A DNA stretch of 64,000 nt. Source: an uncultured Bacteroidales bacterium (lineage in GTDB: Bacteria; Bacteroidota; Bacteroidia; Bacteroidales; Paludibacteraceae). The position numbers were made by a program, and so were the translations under genes. Position 1 is the first letter of the stretch. Each line of letters begins with the position of its first letter. This document shows positions 22,814-30,484 of the stretch, piece by piece. The stretch lies in the NCBI GenBank assembly GCA_902780235.1, contig CACZEL010000007.1, forward strand, positions 1 to 64,000, given 5' to 3'. The notes under the pieces were generated by a model. That model did not search any database. It was not told the DNA's origin and saw only the letters and a program-made list of their open reading frames with translations.

Positions 22814-23950
22814 ATGAAAGAAAATCTCAATAACTATTGTGTGATCATGGCGGGAGGCGTCGGAAGTCGTTTCTGGCCGTTCAGTAGGGAGGAGAAACCG
22901 AAGCAGTTTTTGGATTTCTTCGGTACGGGTAGAAGTTTGCTGCAGATGACGGTAGATCGTTTTCGTCCGATCGTTCCGATCGAGAACATGTATATCGTGA
23001 CGAATGTGGCGTACAAGCAGTTGATCATGGAGCAGATCCCGGACTTGAAGGAGGTTCAGATTTTATGCGAGCCGGCCCGGCGTAATACGGCGCCGTGTAT
23101 CGCTTATGCAACGGCGCATATCCGGGCGTTGTGTCTGAAACGAGCAGGCTTGACAGCAAAGAATCAGGATTGGTCGAGACCGGAGATGCAGGCGAATATT
23201 GTGGTGGCGGCGAGTGATCATCTGATTTTAGAGGAAGAGAAATTCCGCCAGACGATCTTGAAGGCGTTTGATTTCGTGAGTAAGAACAATGCGATCTGCA
23301 CGTTGGGAATGAATCCGACGAGACCGGAGACGGGGTATGGGTATATCCAGTATTTAAAGAATTCAGAATTCAGAATTCAGAATTCAGAAGGTATTTTTCC
23401 GGTGAAGACGTTTACGGAGAAGCCGAATCTGGAGATGGCGAAGGTGTTCTTGGAGAGCGGTGATTTTCTGTGGAACTCGGGAATCTTCATTTGGAATCTT
23501 CAGACGATCAGTGAGGCGTTCCGGTACTTGTTGCCGGCAGTAGCTGATCGGTTTAGAGAGGGAGAGTTGCTGATGGGTACGGAGAAGGAAGAGGATTTCA
23601 TTGAGCAGATCTTCCCGAAATGTCCGAATATTTCGATTGACTACGGCATCATGGAGAAGGCGGATAATGTGTATGTTATCCCGTCGAGTTTCGGTTGGAG
23701 CGATCTGGGTACATGGGGTAGTTTGTATGAGTTGAGTGAGAAAGACGAGCATCGCAATGTGAGTCTGCACAGCGAAACTCATTACTATGATGCAGAAGGG
23801 AATATTGTTGTTCTGGAGCCGGGTAAGGTGGCGATCGTACAAGGCGTAAACGATATGATCATTGTGGAGGAGAAAGGTGCTTTGTTGGTATGCCGGAAAG
23901 ATCAAGAGCAACGAATCAAAGAATTCACAAATAATTTACTTAATACTTAA
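22814..23950 (+). CDS. Mannose-1-phosphate guanylyltransferase
   Basis: The enzyme makes GDP-mannose from mannose-1-phosphate and GTP for polysaccharides and GDP-fucose. The 378-residue protein starts with CVIMAGGVGSRFWPFSREEKPKQFLDFFG (nucleotide loop GGxGxRxWPxSR-x(4)-PKQF). Further motifs: VVAASDHLIL, TGYGYIQY, FTEKPN, FLWNSGIFIWN, SIDYGIMEK and FGWSDLGTWGSLYE. It lacks the isomerase half of bifunctional ManC/AlgA enzymes. A repeat of AATTCAG units (23359-23390) puts NSEFRIQNSEG after TGYGYIQYLK, in a non-conserved loop. It is first in the glycogen gene run, though its role there may be separate. Confidence 0.92.
   Translation: MKENLNNYCVIMAGGVGSRFWPFSREEKPKQFLDFFGTGRSLLQMTVDRFRPIVPIENMYIVTNVAYKQLIMEQIPDLKEVQILCEPARRNTAPCIAYATAHIRALCLKRAGLTAKNQDWSRPEMQANIVVAASDHLILEEEKFRQTILKAFDFVSKNNAICTLGMNPTRPETGYGYIQYLKNSEFRIQNSEGIFPVKTFTEKPNLEMAKVFLESGDFLWNSGIFIWNLQTISEAFRYLLPAVADRFREGELLMGTEKEEDFIEQIFPKCPNISIDYGIMEKADNVYVIPSSFGWSDLGTWGSLYELSEKDEHRNVSLHSETHYYDAEGNIVVLEPGKVAIVQGVNDMIIVEEKGALLVCRKDQEQRIKEFTNNLLNT
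23359..23390. repeat. Micro-repeat, AATTCAG units, inside the guanylyltransferase
   Basis: Four tandem nine-base GAATTCAGA units read in frame as NSEFRIQNSEG. Confidence 0.85.
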
Positions 23951-23957
23951 TCACATC

Positions 23958-25934
23958 ATGAGTTATCTTAATTTTGACAAGAAAGTGCTTGTTAATCTGG
24001 AGCGTTCGCTTCAGAAAGAGATGATTCGGACGAACCGTGCAGGAGTGTACAACTCGACCACGCTGGTTGATTGTAACACGCGTAAGTACCACGGTCAGTT
24101 GGTGATGCCGTTACCGCATATCAGCGACGACAACTTCGTGTTGTTGAGTTCGCTGGACGAGACGGTGATCCAGCATGGCGCGGAGTTCAACTTGGGTCTG
24201 CACGAGTACGGCGAGAACCATTTCAGTCCGAACGGACACAAGTACATTCGCGAGTTTGACTGCGAGTTGATCTCCAAGACGACGTACCGTGTAGGTGCGA
24301 TGGTGCTGCAGAAAGAGCGCTTGTTGGTTAGTTTTGAACCGCGCGTATTGATTCGTTACACGCTGTTGGAGAGCGGAAGTCCGACGACCTTACGTTTCCG
24401 TCCGTTCCTGGCCTTTCGAAGTGTGAATGAGTTGACGCACGAGAACCCGCTCGCCAACTCGAACATGGAAGACTGCGAGAACGGAAGGTACAACCGCATG
24501 TATCCTGGTTTCCCGAATCTGTACATGCAGTTCAGTAAAGCGGTTGAGTATCACCACGATCCACAATGGTACAAGGACATCGTTTATCGCAAGGAGCGTG
24601 AACGCGGTTATGCGTACAAGGAGGACTTGATGGTTCCTGGCTATTTCGAGTTGCCGATGAAGAAAGGCGAGAGTGTTATTTTCTCTGCCGGTGTGACGGA
24701 GGTGAAGACGGCATCGTTGAAGGCCACATGGAAGAAAGAGGTAGAGCGCAGAAACCGTCGTTTGGATATGTTCTCGACTTTGAAGAACAGCGCGAGTCAG
24801 TTCTATAAGAGAGAGGGTGACAAGTGCTATCTGTTAGCCGGCTTCCCGTGGTTCAAGGCTGACGCGCGAGCTACTTTCTTTAGCGTAGCAAGTTGTACGC
24901 TGGATATCGATCGTCCGGAATACTGGGATGCAATCATGAACAAGACGGCGATCGATGAAGTGTTGAAGTTCATGAACGGTCGCGGCAACGAGATTAAGAT
25001 GACGGGTATGGATGAACCGGATGTGCTGTTGTGGTTCATTCGCGCATGTCAGAAATACGCTCACAAGTATACGGTTCGTGAAGCTGCCGATTTGTACGGT
25101 CAGTTGTGCTTGGATATCATTACCTGGTACCGCAAGCAGAACCATCCGCGTGCGAAACTGCATCAGAACGGATTGTTATGGGTAGATGGCACGCAGAAAC
25201 CTGCGACGTGGATGAACGCGACCGAGAACGGTTGGCCGATTGTACCGCGTACGGGCTATATCGTTGAGTTGAACGCACTTTGGTATAACGCTATGCGTTT
25301 CACGGCAGAGATGCTTCGTGAGATGGGTAAAGAGACGAGTGCTGACTTGATGGAATATCAGGCAGAGATCTCGAAAGACGCGTTTGTGAAGACGTTCTGG
25401 AACGGATTGTATCTGAATGACTACGTGATCGACAACTACGAGAACAAGGAAGTGAGACCGAACATGATCTGGGCGGTTGGTCTGCCGTACAGTCCGCTGG
25501 ACAAGAAACAGCAGAAGGCGGTAGTGGATATCTGTACGAAGGAGTTGTTGACGCCGAAGGGTTTGCGTAGCTTGAGTCCGAAGAGCGGCATGTACTATCC
25601 GATCTATAACAGCAATGCAGCAGATCGTGAGCGTGCTTTGTTTAACGGAATCGTTTGGCCGTCCACTATCACCGCTTATTCACGTGCGTACATGAACGTA
25701 TATAAGTACAGCGGCACGAGCTTTATGGAGCGTCTGTTGGTAGGCTTCGAGGCTGAGATGGACGAGCTGACGATCGGTACGCTGAACGAGTTCTACGACG
25801 GTTATCCTCCTTACAAGGGACGCGGCGGTATGAGTAGCGCTTCGAGTGTGGCAGCGGTGATCAGTCTGATGGATACGTTGAAGAAATATATTCAAGCCGA
25901 GAAAGAGGCACAAGAAAAGGAGGCACAACAATGA
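23958..25934 (+). CDS. Glycogen debranching enzyme, GH133 type
   Basis: This 658-residue protein would remove alpha-1,6 branches of glycogen. The N-terminal domain (about 1-260) shows RTNRAGVYNSTTLVDCNTRKYHGQLV, typical of the bacterial GDE N-domain. The C-terminal (alpha/alpha)6 barrel has GLLWVDGTQKPATWMNA (the catalytic-region block normally written GLTWMDA), RTGYIVELNALWYNAM, and RSLSPKSGMYYPIYN. I chose the ATG at 23958 because the longer frame overlaps the upstream gene. It overlaps the GT gene by four bases (ATGA). Location is cytosolic. Acidic catalytic residues look in place but were not checked by alignment. Confidence 0.88.
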   Translation: MSYLNFDKKVLVNLERSLQKEMIRTNRAGVYNSTTLVDCNTRKYHGQLVMPLPHISDDNFVLLSSLDETVIQHGAEFNLGLHEYGENHFSPNGHKYIREFDCELISKTTYRVGAMVLQKERLLVSFEPRVLIRYTLLESGSPTTLRFRPFLAFRSVNELTHENPLANSNMEDCENGRYNRMYPGFPNLYMQFSKAVEYHHDPQWYKDIVYRKERERGYAYKEDLMVPGYFELPMKKGESVIFSAGVTEVKTASLKATWKKEVERRNRRLDMFSTLKNSASQFYKREGDKCYLLAGFPWFKADARATFFSVASCTLDIDRPEYWDAIMNKTAIDEVLKFMNGRGNEIKMTGMDEPDVLLWFIRACQKYAHKYTVREAADLYGQLCLDIITWYRKQNHPRAKLHQNGLLWVDGTQKPATWMNATENGWPIVPRTGYIVELNALWYNAMRFTAEMLREMGKETSADLMEYQAEISKDAFVKTFWNGLYLNDYVIDNYENKEVRPNMIWAVGLPYSPLDKKQQKAVVDICTKELLTPKGLRSLSPKSGMYYPIYNSNAADRERALFNGIVWPSTITAYSRAYMNVYKYSGTSFMERLLVGFEAEMDELTIGTLNEFYDGYPPYKGRGGMSSASSVAAVISLMDTLKKYIQAEKEAQEKEAQQ

Positions 25935-27193
25935 AAGCGTTAATGTTCGGTTGGGAGTTTCCTCCCCATATCTTAGGTGGTTTAGGTACAGCGAGTTACG
26001 GTTTGACTCGCGGTATGGCACAACAGCCTGACATGGAGATCACGTTCGTTATCCCGAAACCGTGGGGCGACGAGGATCAGTCTTTCTTACGTATCATCGG
26101 TGCCAACAGCGTACCTGTCGTTTGGAAAGAGAACAGTTATGACTACGTGAAGCAACGCATGGAGGGCAAGATGAGCCCGGAGGAGTATTTCCATTTGCGT
26201 AACGGCATTCACTATGACTACCGTCGTATCGGTACGGACGATCTCGGTTGTGTCGGTTTCTCGGGCAGATACCCGGATAACCTGATCGAGGAGATCGGTA
26301 ACTACGAGGCGGTAGCAAGTGTGCTGGCACACAGTTTGGACTTTGACATCATTCACAGCCACGACTGGTTGACCTATCCGGCAGGTGTGTTCGCGAAGCA
26401 TATCAGCGGTAAGCCGCTCGTTATTCACGTACATGCGACCGATTTCGACAGAAGTCGCGGTAACGTGAACCCGACCGTTTTCTCGATTGAGAAACGCGGT
26501 ATGGAGGAGGCGGATCATATCATATGCGTAAGTAACCTGACGCGTAACACGGTGATCGAGAAATACGGCATCGACCCGCGTAAGGTAAGCACGGTGCATA
26601 ACGCCGTAGAGCCGCTGGCTCATCCCGAAGAGTTCACGAAGCCGGAACGGAAGGATAAGCTCGTTACTTTCCTCGGTCGTATCACGATGCAGAAGGGTCC
26701 GGAGTACTTCGTAGAAGCTGCAGCTCGCGTACTGAGCAAGACGGACGGCGTTCGTTTTGTGATGGCAGGAAGCGGCGACAAGATGGCGGAGATGATCGAT
26801 CTGGTGGCTAAACGCGGCATCGCCGATAAGTTCCACTTCCCCGGTTTCATGCGCGGCAAGCAGGTTCAGGAGATGCTGGCTATGAGCGACGTCTATATCA
26901 TGCCGTCCGTGAGTGAACCGTTCGGTATCAGTCCGTTGGAGGCGATGCAGGTAGGCTGTCCGTCGATCATCAGTCATCAGTCGGGTTGTGCCGAGATTCT
27001 GCAGCACGCCATTAAGACCGACTACTGGGACATCGATGCTATGGCCGACGCGATCTATGCGATCGTTAAGTATCCGGCGATGTACAAGAGTCTGCACGAA
27101 CTGGGTATGGAGGAAGTGAATAACATCAAATGGTCCGACGCAGGCTTGAAGGTCCGCGCCATTTATGACGGAGTAATTAATCATACATTGTAA
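25931..27193 (+). CDS. Glycosyltransferase, glycogen synthase-like
   Basis: The 420-residue protein has the GT-B fold of the GT4/GT5 kind. Start: MFGWEFPPHILGGLGTASYGL (the GGL loop that binds the nucleotide sugar). Middle: IIHSHDWLTYPAG and VIHVHATDFDR. C-domain: FLGRITMQKGPEYFVEAA (K of the GRxxxxKG motif) and MPSVSEPFGISPLEAMQVG (the E-x7-E-like motif). The tight link with a debrancher and a GH57-like gene, a layout known from Bacteroides, makes glycogen elongation the likely job. Donor sugar (UDP- or ADP-glucose) is not known. Confidence 0.85.
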   Translation: MKALMFGWEFPPHILGGLGTASYGLTRGMAQQPDMEITFVIPKPWGDEDQSFLRIIGANSVPVVWKENSYDYVKQRMEGKMSPEEYFHLRNGIHYDYRRIGTDDLGCVGFSGRYPDNLIEEIGNYEAVASVLAHSLDFDIIHSHDWLTYPAGVFAKHISGKPLVIHVHATDFDRSRGNVNPTVFSIEKRGMEEADHIICVSNLTRNTVIEKYGIDPRKVSTVHNAVEPLAHPEEFTKPERKDKLVTFLGRITMQKGPEYFVEAAARVLSKTDGVRFVMAGSGDKMAEMIDLVAKRGIADKFHFPGFMRGKQVQEMLAMSDVYIMPSVSEPFGISPLEAMQVGCPSIISHQSGCAEILQHAIKTDYWDIDAMADAIYAIVKYPAMYKSLHELGMEEVNNIKWSDAGLKVRAIYDGVINHTL

Positions 27194-27206
27194 AAATTTA
27201 ATCATT

Positions 27207-28475
27207 ATGAAAAATATATGTTTATGCTTCCAGATGCACGCACCGTATCGTCTGAAGCGCTATCGTTTCTTTGAGATCGGTCATGATCATTACTACTATG
27301 ATGACATGGCTACCGAAGAGCACGTTAACTGGTTGGTACAGACTTCGTATCTGCCGTTGTGCCAGACCATTAAGGACATGATCAACCTGAGTAAGGGCAA
27401 GTTCCACTGCGCGATCAGTATAAGCGGAACGATGATCGAGATGTTCGAGCAGTTCAACCCTGAGATGATCGATATCCTGAAAGAGTTGGCAGCTACGAAG
27501 GCGGTTGAGTTCCTCGCTACCCCGTACGCTTATTCGTTGGCTTCGGAGTACAACGAGGCAGAGTTCAAGAAACAGCTGAAGTTCCAAGGCGAGTTATTGG
27601 AGTCGATCTTGGGCGTTAAGGCTCAGACGATCTGGAATACGGAGTTGCTTTATACGGACGAGGCTGCTTATAACCTGAACAAGATGGGTTATAAAGCGAT
27701 CATGACGGAAGGTGCCAAGCACGTGTTGAGTTGGAAGACCCCGAACAAGGTTTATCAGAGCGCAGGCGCACCGAAGATGAAAGTGCTGTTGCGTAACGCT
27801 AACCTGAGCGACGAGTTGAGTTTCCACTTCTCGGATCCTAACTGGGCTAATTTCCCGATGGACGCCGAGAAATACGCGAACATGCTGCAGGCTCTGCCGG
27901 AAGGCGAGGATATCATCAATATTTGGGTGGGCGCTGAGACGTTTGGTATTCGTCAGAACGCCGGCACGGGTATTTTTGACTTCCTGAAAGCACTGCCGTA
28001 CTATGCTTTGGAGCGTGAGATGGGCTTTATGACGCCGGCTGAGGCTGCGAAGAAACTCGCGGCAGATGACGTATTGTCGAGTCCGTATCCGTTGACTTGG
28101 AGCGGCGAGGCGAAAGACCTGAGCGTTTATACGGGTAATGACCTGCAACAAGAGGCGCTGAACAAGTTGTACGCCGTTACGGAGCGTGTTCACCTGTGTC
28201 AGGACAAGGCCTTGAAGACGAACTGGTTGCGTTTGCAAGATGTCAACTACTTGCACTACATGAACCATATCGATCAAGGTGAGACGCAGTTCGAGTCCGC
28301 TTATGACGCGTTTATCAACTACATGAATATTCTGTCTGATTTCTTGCAGACCGTAGAGGAGCAATATCCGACCACGATCGAGAACGAAGAGTTGAACGAG
28401 TTGCTCAAGACGATCCGCAACCAAGAGGAAGAGATTCAGAAGTTGAACGAGAAGTTGAAGAAAGCAAAGAAATAA
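27207..28475 (+). CDS. GH57-family protein, possibly inactive
   Basis: The 422-residue protein has GH57 features: the start CLCFQMHAPYRLKRYRFF (conserved His region), QTIWNTELLYTDEAAYNL with the Glu that acts as nucleophile, and TEGAKHVL. The fourth conserved region, which normally holds the acid/base Asp just before G/Y-E-x-F-G, reads IWVGAETFG here: Glu-Thr-Phe-Gly is kept but the Asp is Gly. GH57-like proteins without one or both catalytic residues are known in Bacteroidetes, so a binding or regulatory role in glycogen metabolism is plausible. The C-terminus is a coiled coil (NQEEEIQKLNEKLKKAKK). Third gene of the glycogen run. Confidence 0.85.
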   Translation: MKNICLCFQMHAPYRLKRYRFFEIGHDHYYYDDMATEEHVNWLVQTSYLPLCQTIKDMINLSKGKFHCAISISGTMIEMFEQFNPEMIDILKELAATKAVEFLATPYAYSLASEYNEAEFKKQLKFQGELLESILGVKAQTIWNTELLYTDEAAYNLNKMGYKAIMTEGAKHVLSWKTPNKVYQSAGAPKMKVLLRNANLSDELSFHFSDPNWANFPMDAEKYANMLQALPEGEDIINIWVGAETFGIRQNAGTGIFDFLKALPYYALEREMGFMTPAEAAKKLAADDVLSSPYPLTWSGEAKDLSVYTGNDLQQEALNKLYAVTERVHLCQDKALKTNWLRLQDVNYLHYMNHIDQGETQFESAYDAFINYMNILSDFLQTVEEQYPTTIENEELNELLKTIRNQEEEIQKLNEKLKKAKK

Positions 28476-28477
28476 AC

Positions 28478-28509
28478 TTTGGCTGTTAGCCATTAGCTAT
28501 TCGCTTTTT
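28478..28509. repeat. Micro-repeat, ANSQ family, before the porin gene
   Basis: TTTGGCTGTTAGCCATTAGC then TATTCGCTTTTT fills the gap between the GH57-like and porin genes. The likely TTG start of the porin gene overlaps its right edge. Confidence 0.8.
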
Positions 28510-30454
28510 GAAGAAACGATTTCTTATAGTATTAGTGCTGTTGGCAGCGACCCTTGTGGCCGCTGCCAAACAGCCTCGTATCCGGACCGAGGTGAAGACC
28601 TGGCAGATGCCCGGTTATACGGCCGTGGCGGATACGATCGCTTTTAAGGATACGGCGATGCTGAACTACCACGATGTGGATGTACAGCAGTTGTATTCGA
28701 TCAGCAGTGCAACGAACGGCAACGTGCTGGTGTCGGCGATAGAGAGCCGAGTCGTGCAAGATCGGTTAAAGACGATAGACGATCCGTTTGCAGTGAGTCT
28801 GACGCCCTATGTGGTGACGCCTCAACAGCAGCGGTTCTTCAACACGACGACTCCTTTCTCGACCGTGGCATACAAGAAAGGCTTTGTGACCGGACACGAG
28901 GAGAACGATATCGATTTTCTTTTTACCGGCAATATCGGCAGGGCGGTGAACTTGGGTCTGGAGATGGACTACCTGAATTCGGTAGGACACTATGCCAATA
29001 CGGCAGGTAAGTTATTTAGAGGATCCGTTTGGGGCAGTTATAACGGCGCTCACTATACGATGCATGCCGCTTTCGGTTGGAGCAGCCTGTCGCATTTTGA
29101 TAATGGCGGTTTGGAAGACGTGACGCAGTTGAAGAGTAGTTTGAACCCGGAGGATCTGCCGGTACGAATGCAGGCAATGACGGGGTATCGGTACTTGAGC
29201 GGATACCTGCATAACCAATACGCCATTACGAAAGAGAGGGAGTATCACGACACGATCGAAGTCGTGGAAGACGGAAGACGGGTGAAGCACGACACGATCA
29301 AGGTGGAGTACATCCCGCTGATGACGTTCAGTCATGTGTTCGAGACGAATAACTCGAACAGGAGGTATGTGGAGCAACGCGCGGATCAGGGATTCTATGA
29401 TAATATTTATTATGACTCGATCGCGAGCCATGACACTACGGATGTGCTAACGATTCGTAATACAGTCGCGGTGACGTTCTGCGAAGCGTATAATACGAAG
29501 TTGAAATTCGGTATCACGGCGTTTGCGATGAACGAGTGTCAGCGGTTCTTGAACGACAGCGTACCGTACGATCCGGACAGTATCTTCGACTATAAATGGA
29601 CGAACAACACGTTCGTGGGCGGTGCAATCCACAAGCACAGCGGTGAGAATGTTCATTATCATGTGGAAGGACAAGTGTGCGTGTTGGGATATAAGATCGG
29701 TGAGTTCGACGTGCATGGTAAGCTGGAGACGAAGTTCAATGCCGGAGGCTATCCGTTGATGATCGGAGCAAGGGGATATGCGAAGAGTGAGACTCCGAAC
29801 TATTATCTACAACATTTCCGCTCGAATCATGTGCGCTGGGAGAATAATTTCGGGTTTACGTACCGGTTCTTAGGCGGCGCAACGGTAGCTTACGGGTATG
29901 AATGGTTGAAGCCGAGGATTGATTTCAGTTTTGAGAACCAGACCAATCCGATTTATGTGTCGAGTGCGGACTGGAAACCGCGGCAGTTTAACGGGAATGT
30001 GCAGATCATCACGGGCGATGTGGGCTTGGACTTGACAACGCCTTGGGTGAACTTGGAGAACCGCGCGGTGATCCAGCACAGCACGAACGACAGCGTGATG
30101 CCTGTTCCGACGGTGATCCTGCAACACCGGTTGTATTACCACGGGACATGGTTCAAGGCGCTTGATGCCCAGATAGGTGTCGATCTGCGCTATTTTACGA
30201 AATATAACGCGCCGGTTCTTTGTCCAGCAACGGGTATGTTCGCTACCCAACAAAATGTGAAGATAGGTAATTATCCATGGATCAATGTATATGCCAATTT
30301 CTATGTACGATCGATCCATTTGCGCTTCTTTGCGCAGTACCAACATATAAACCACCTTTTTATGAAAAATAACATTGACTATTTGACGATGCCCAATTAC
30401 CCGACGAACCGCGATGTGTTCCGCGCGGGGTTGGCATGGCACTTTTATAATTAA
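28508..30454 (+). CDS. Putative outer-membrane porin
   Basis: A 648-residue protein with signal peptide (KKRFLIVLVLLAATLVAAA) and a C-terminus ending in aromatic YN after alternating beta-strand sequence, typical of large Bacteroidetes putative porins. The N-terminal 100 residues look like a plug or periplasmic region (TVAYKKGFVTGHEENDIDFLFTG leads into strands). There is no ATG near the signal peptide; the start appears to be TTG at 28508, which abuts a micro-repeat. It follows the glycogen genes and precedes clpC. Substrate is unknown. Confidence 0.75.
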   Translation: MKKRFLIVLVLLAATLVAAAKQPRIRTEVKTWQMPGYTAVADTIAFKDTAMLNYHDVDVQQLYSISSATNGNVLVSAIESRVVQDRLKTIDDPFAVSLTPYVVTPQQQRFFNTTTPFSTVAYKKGFVTGHEENDIDFLFTGNIGRAVNLGLEMDYLNSVGHYANTAGKLFRGSVWGSYNGAHYTMHAAFGWSSLSHFDNGGLEDVTQLKSSLNPEDLPVRMQAMTGYRYLSGYLHNQYAITKEREYHDTIEVVEDGRRVKHDTIKVEYIPLMTFSHVFETNNSNRRYVEQRADQGFYDNIYYDSIASHDTTDVLTIRNTVAVTFCEAYNTKLKFGITAFAMNECQRFLNDSVPYDPDSIFDYKWTNNTFVGGAIHKHSGENVHYHVEGQVCVLGYKIGEFDVHGKLETKFNAGGYPLMIGARGYAKSETPNYYLQHFRSNHVRWENNFGFTYRFLGGATVAYGYEWLKPRIDFSFENQTNPIYVSSADWKPRQFNGNVQIITGDVGLDLTTPWVNLENRAVIQHSTNDSVMPVPTVILQHRLYYHGTWFKALDAQIGVDLRYFTKYNAPVLCPATGMFATQQNVKIGNYPWINVYANFYVRSIHLRFFAQYQHINHLFMKNNIDYLTMPNYPTNRDVFRAGLAWHFYN

Positions 30455-30483
30455 GGTGAAAAGTGAAAAGTGAAAGGTGAAAG
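30454..30483. repeat. Micro-repeat, GTGAAAG family, between porin and clp gene
   Basis: AGGTGAAAAGTGAAAAGTGA then AAGGTGAAAG fills the gap from the porin stop to the Clp start. Nearly identical to 10848-10879. Confidence 0.8.
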
Positions 30484-30484
30484 A

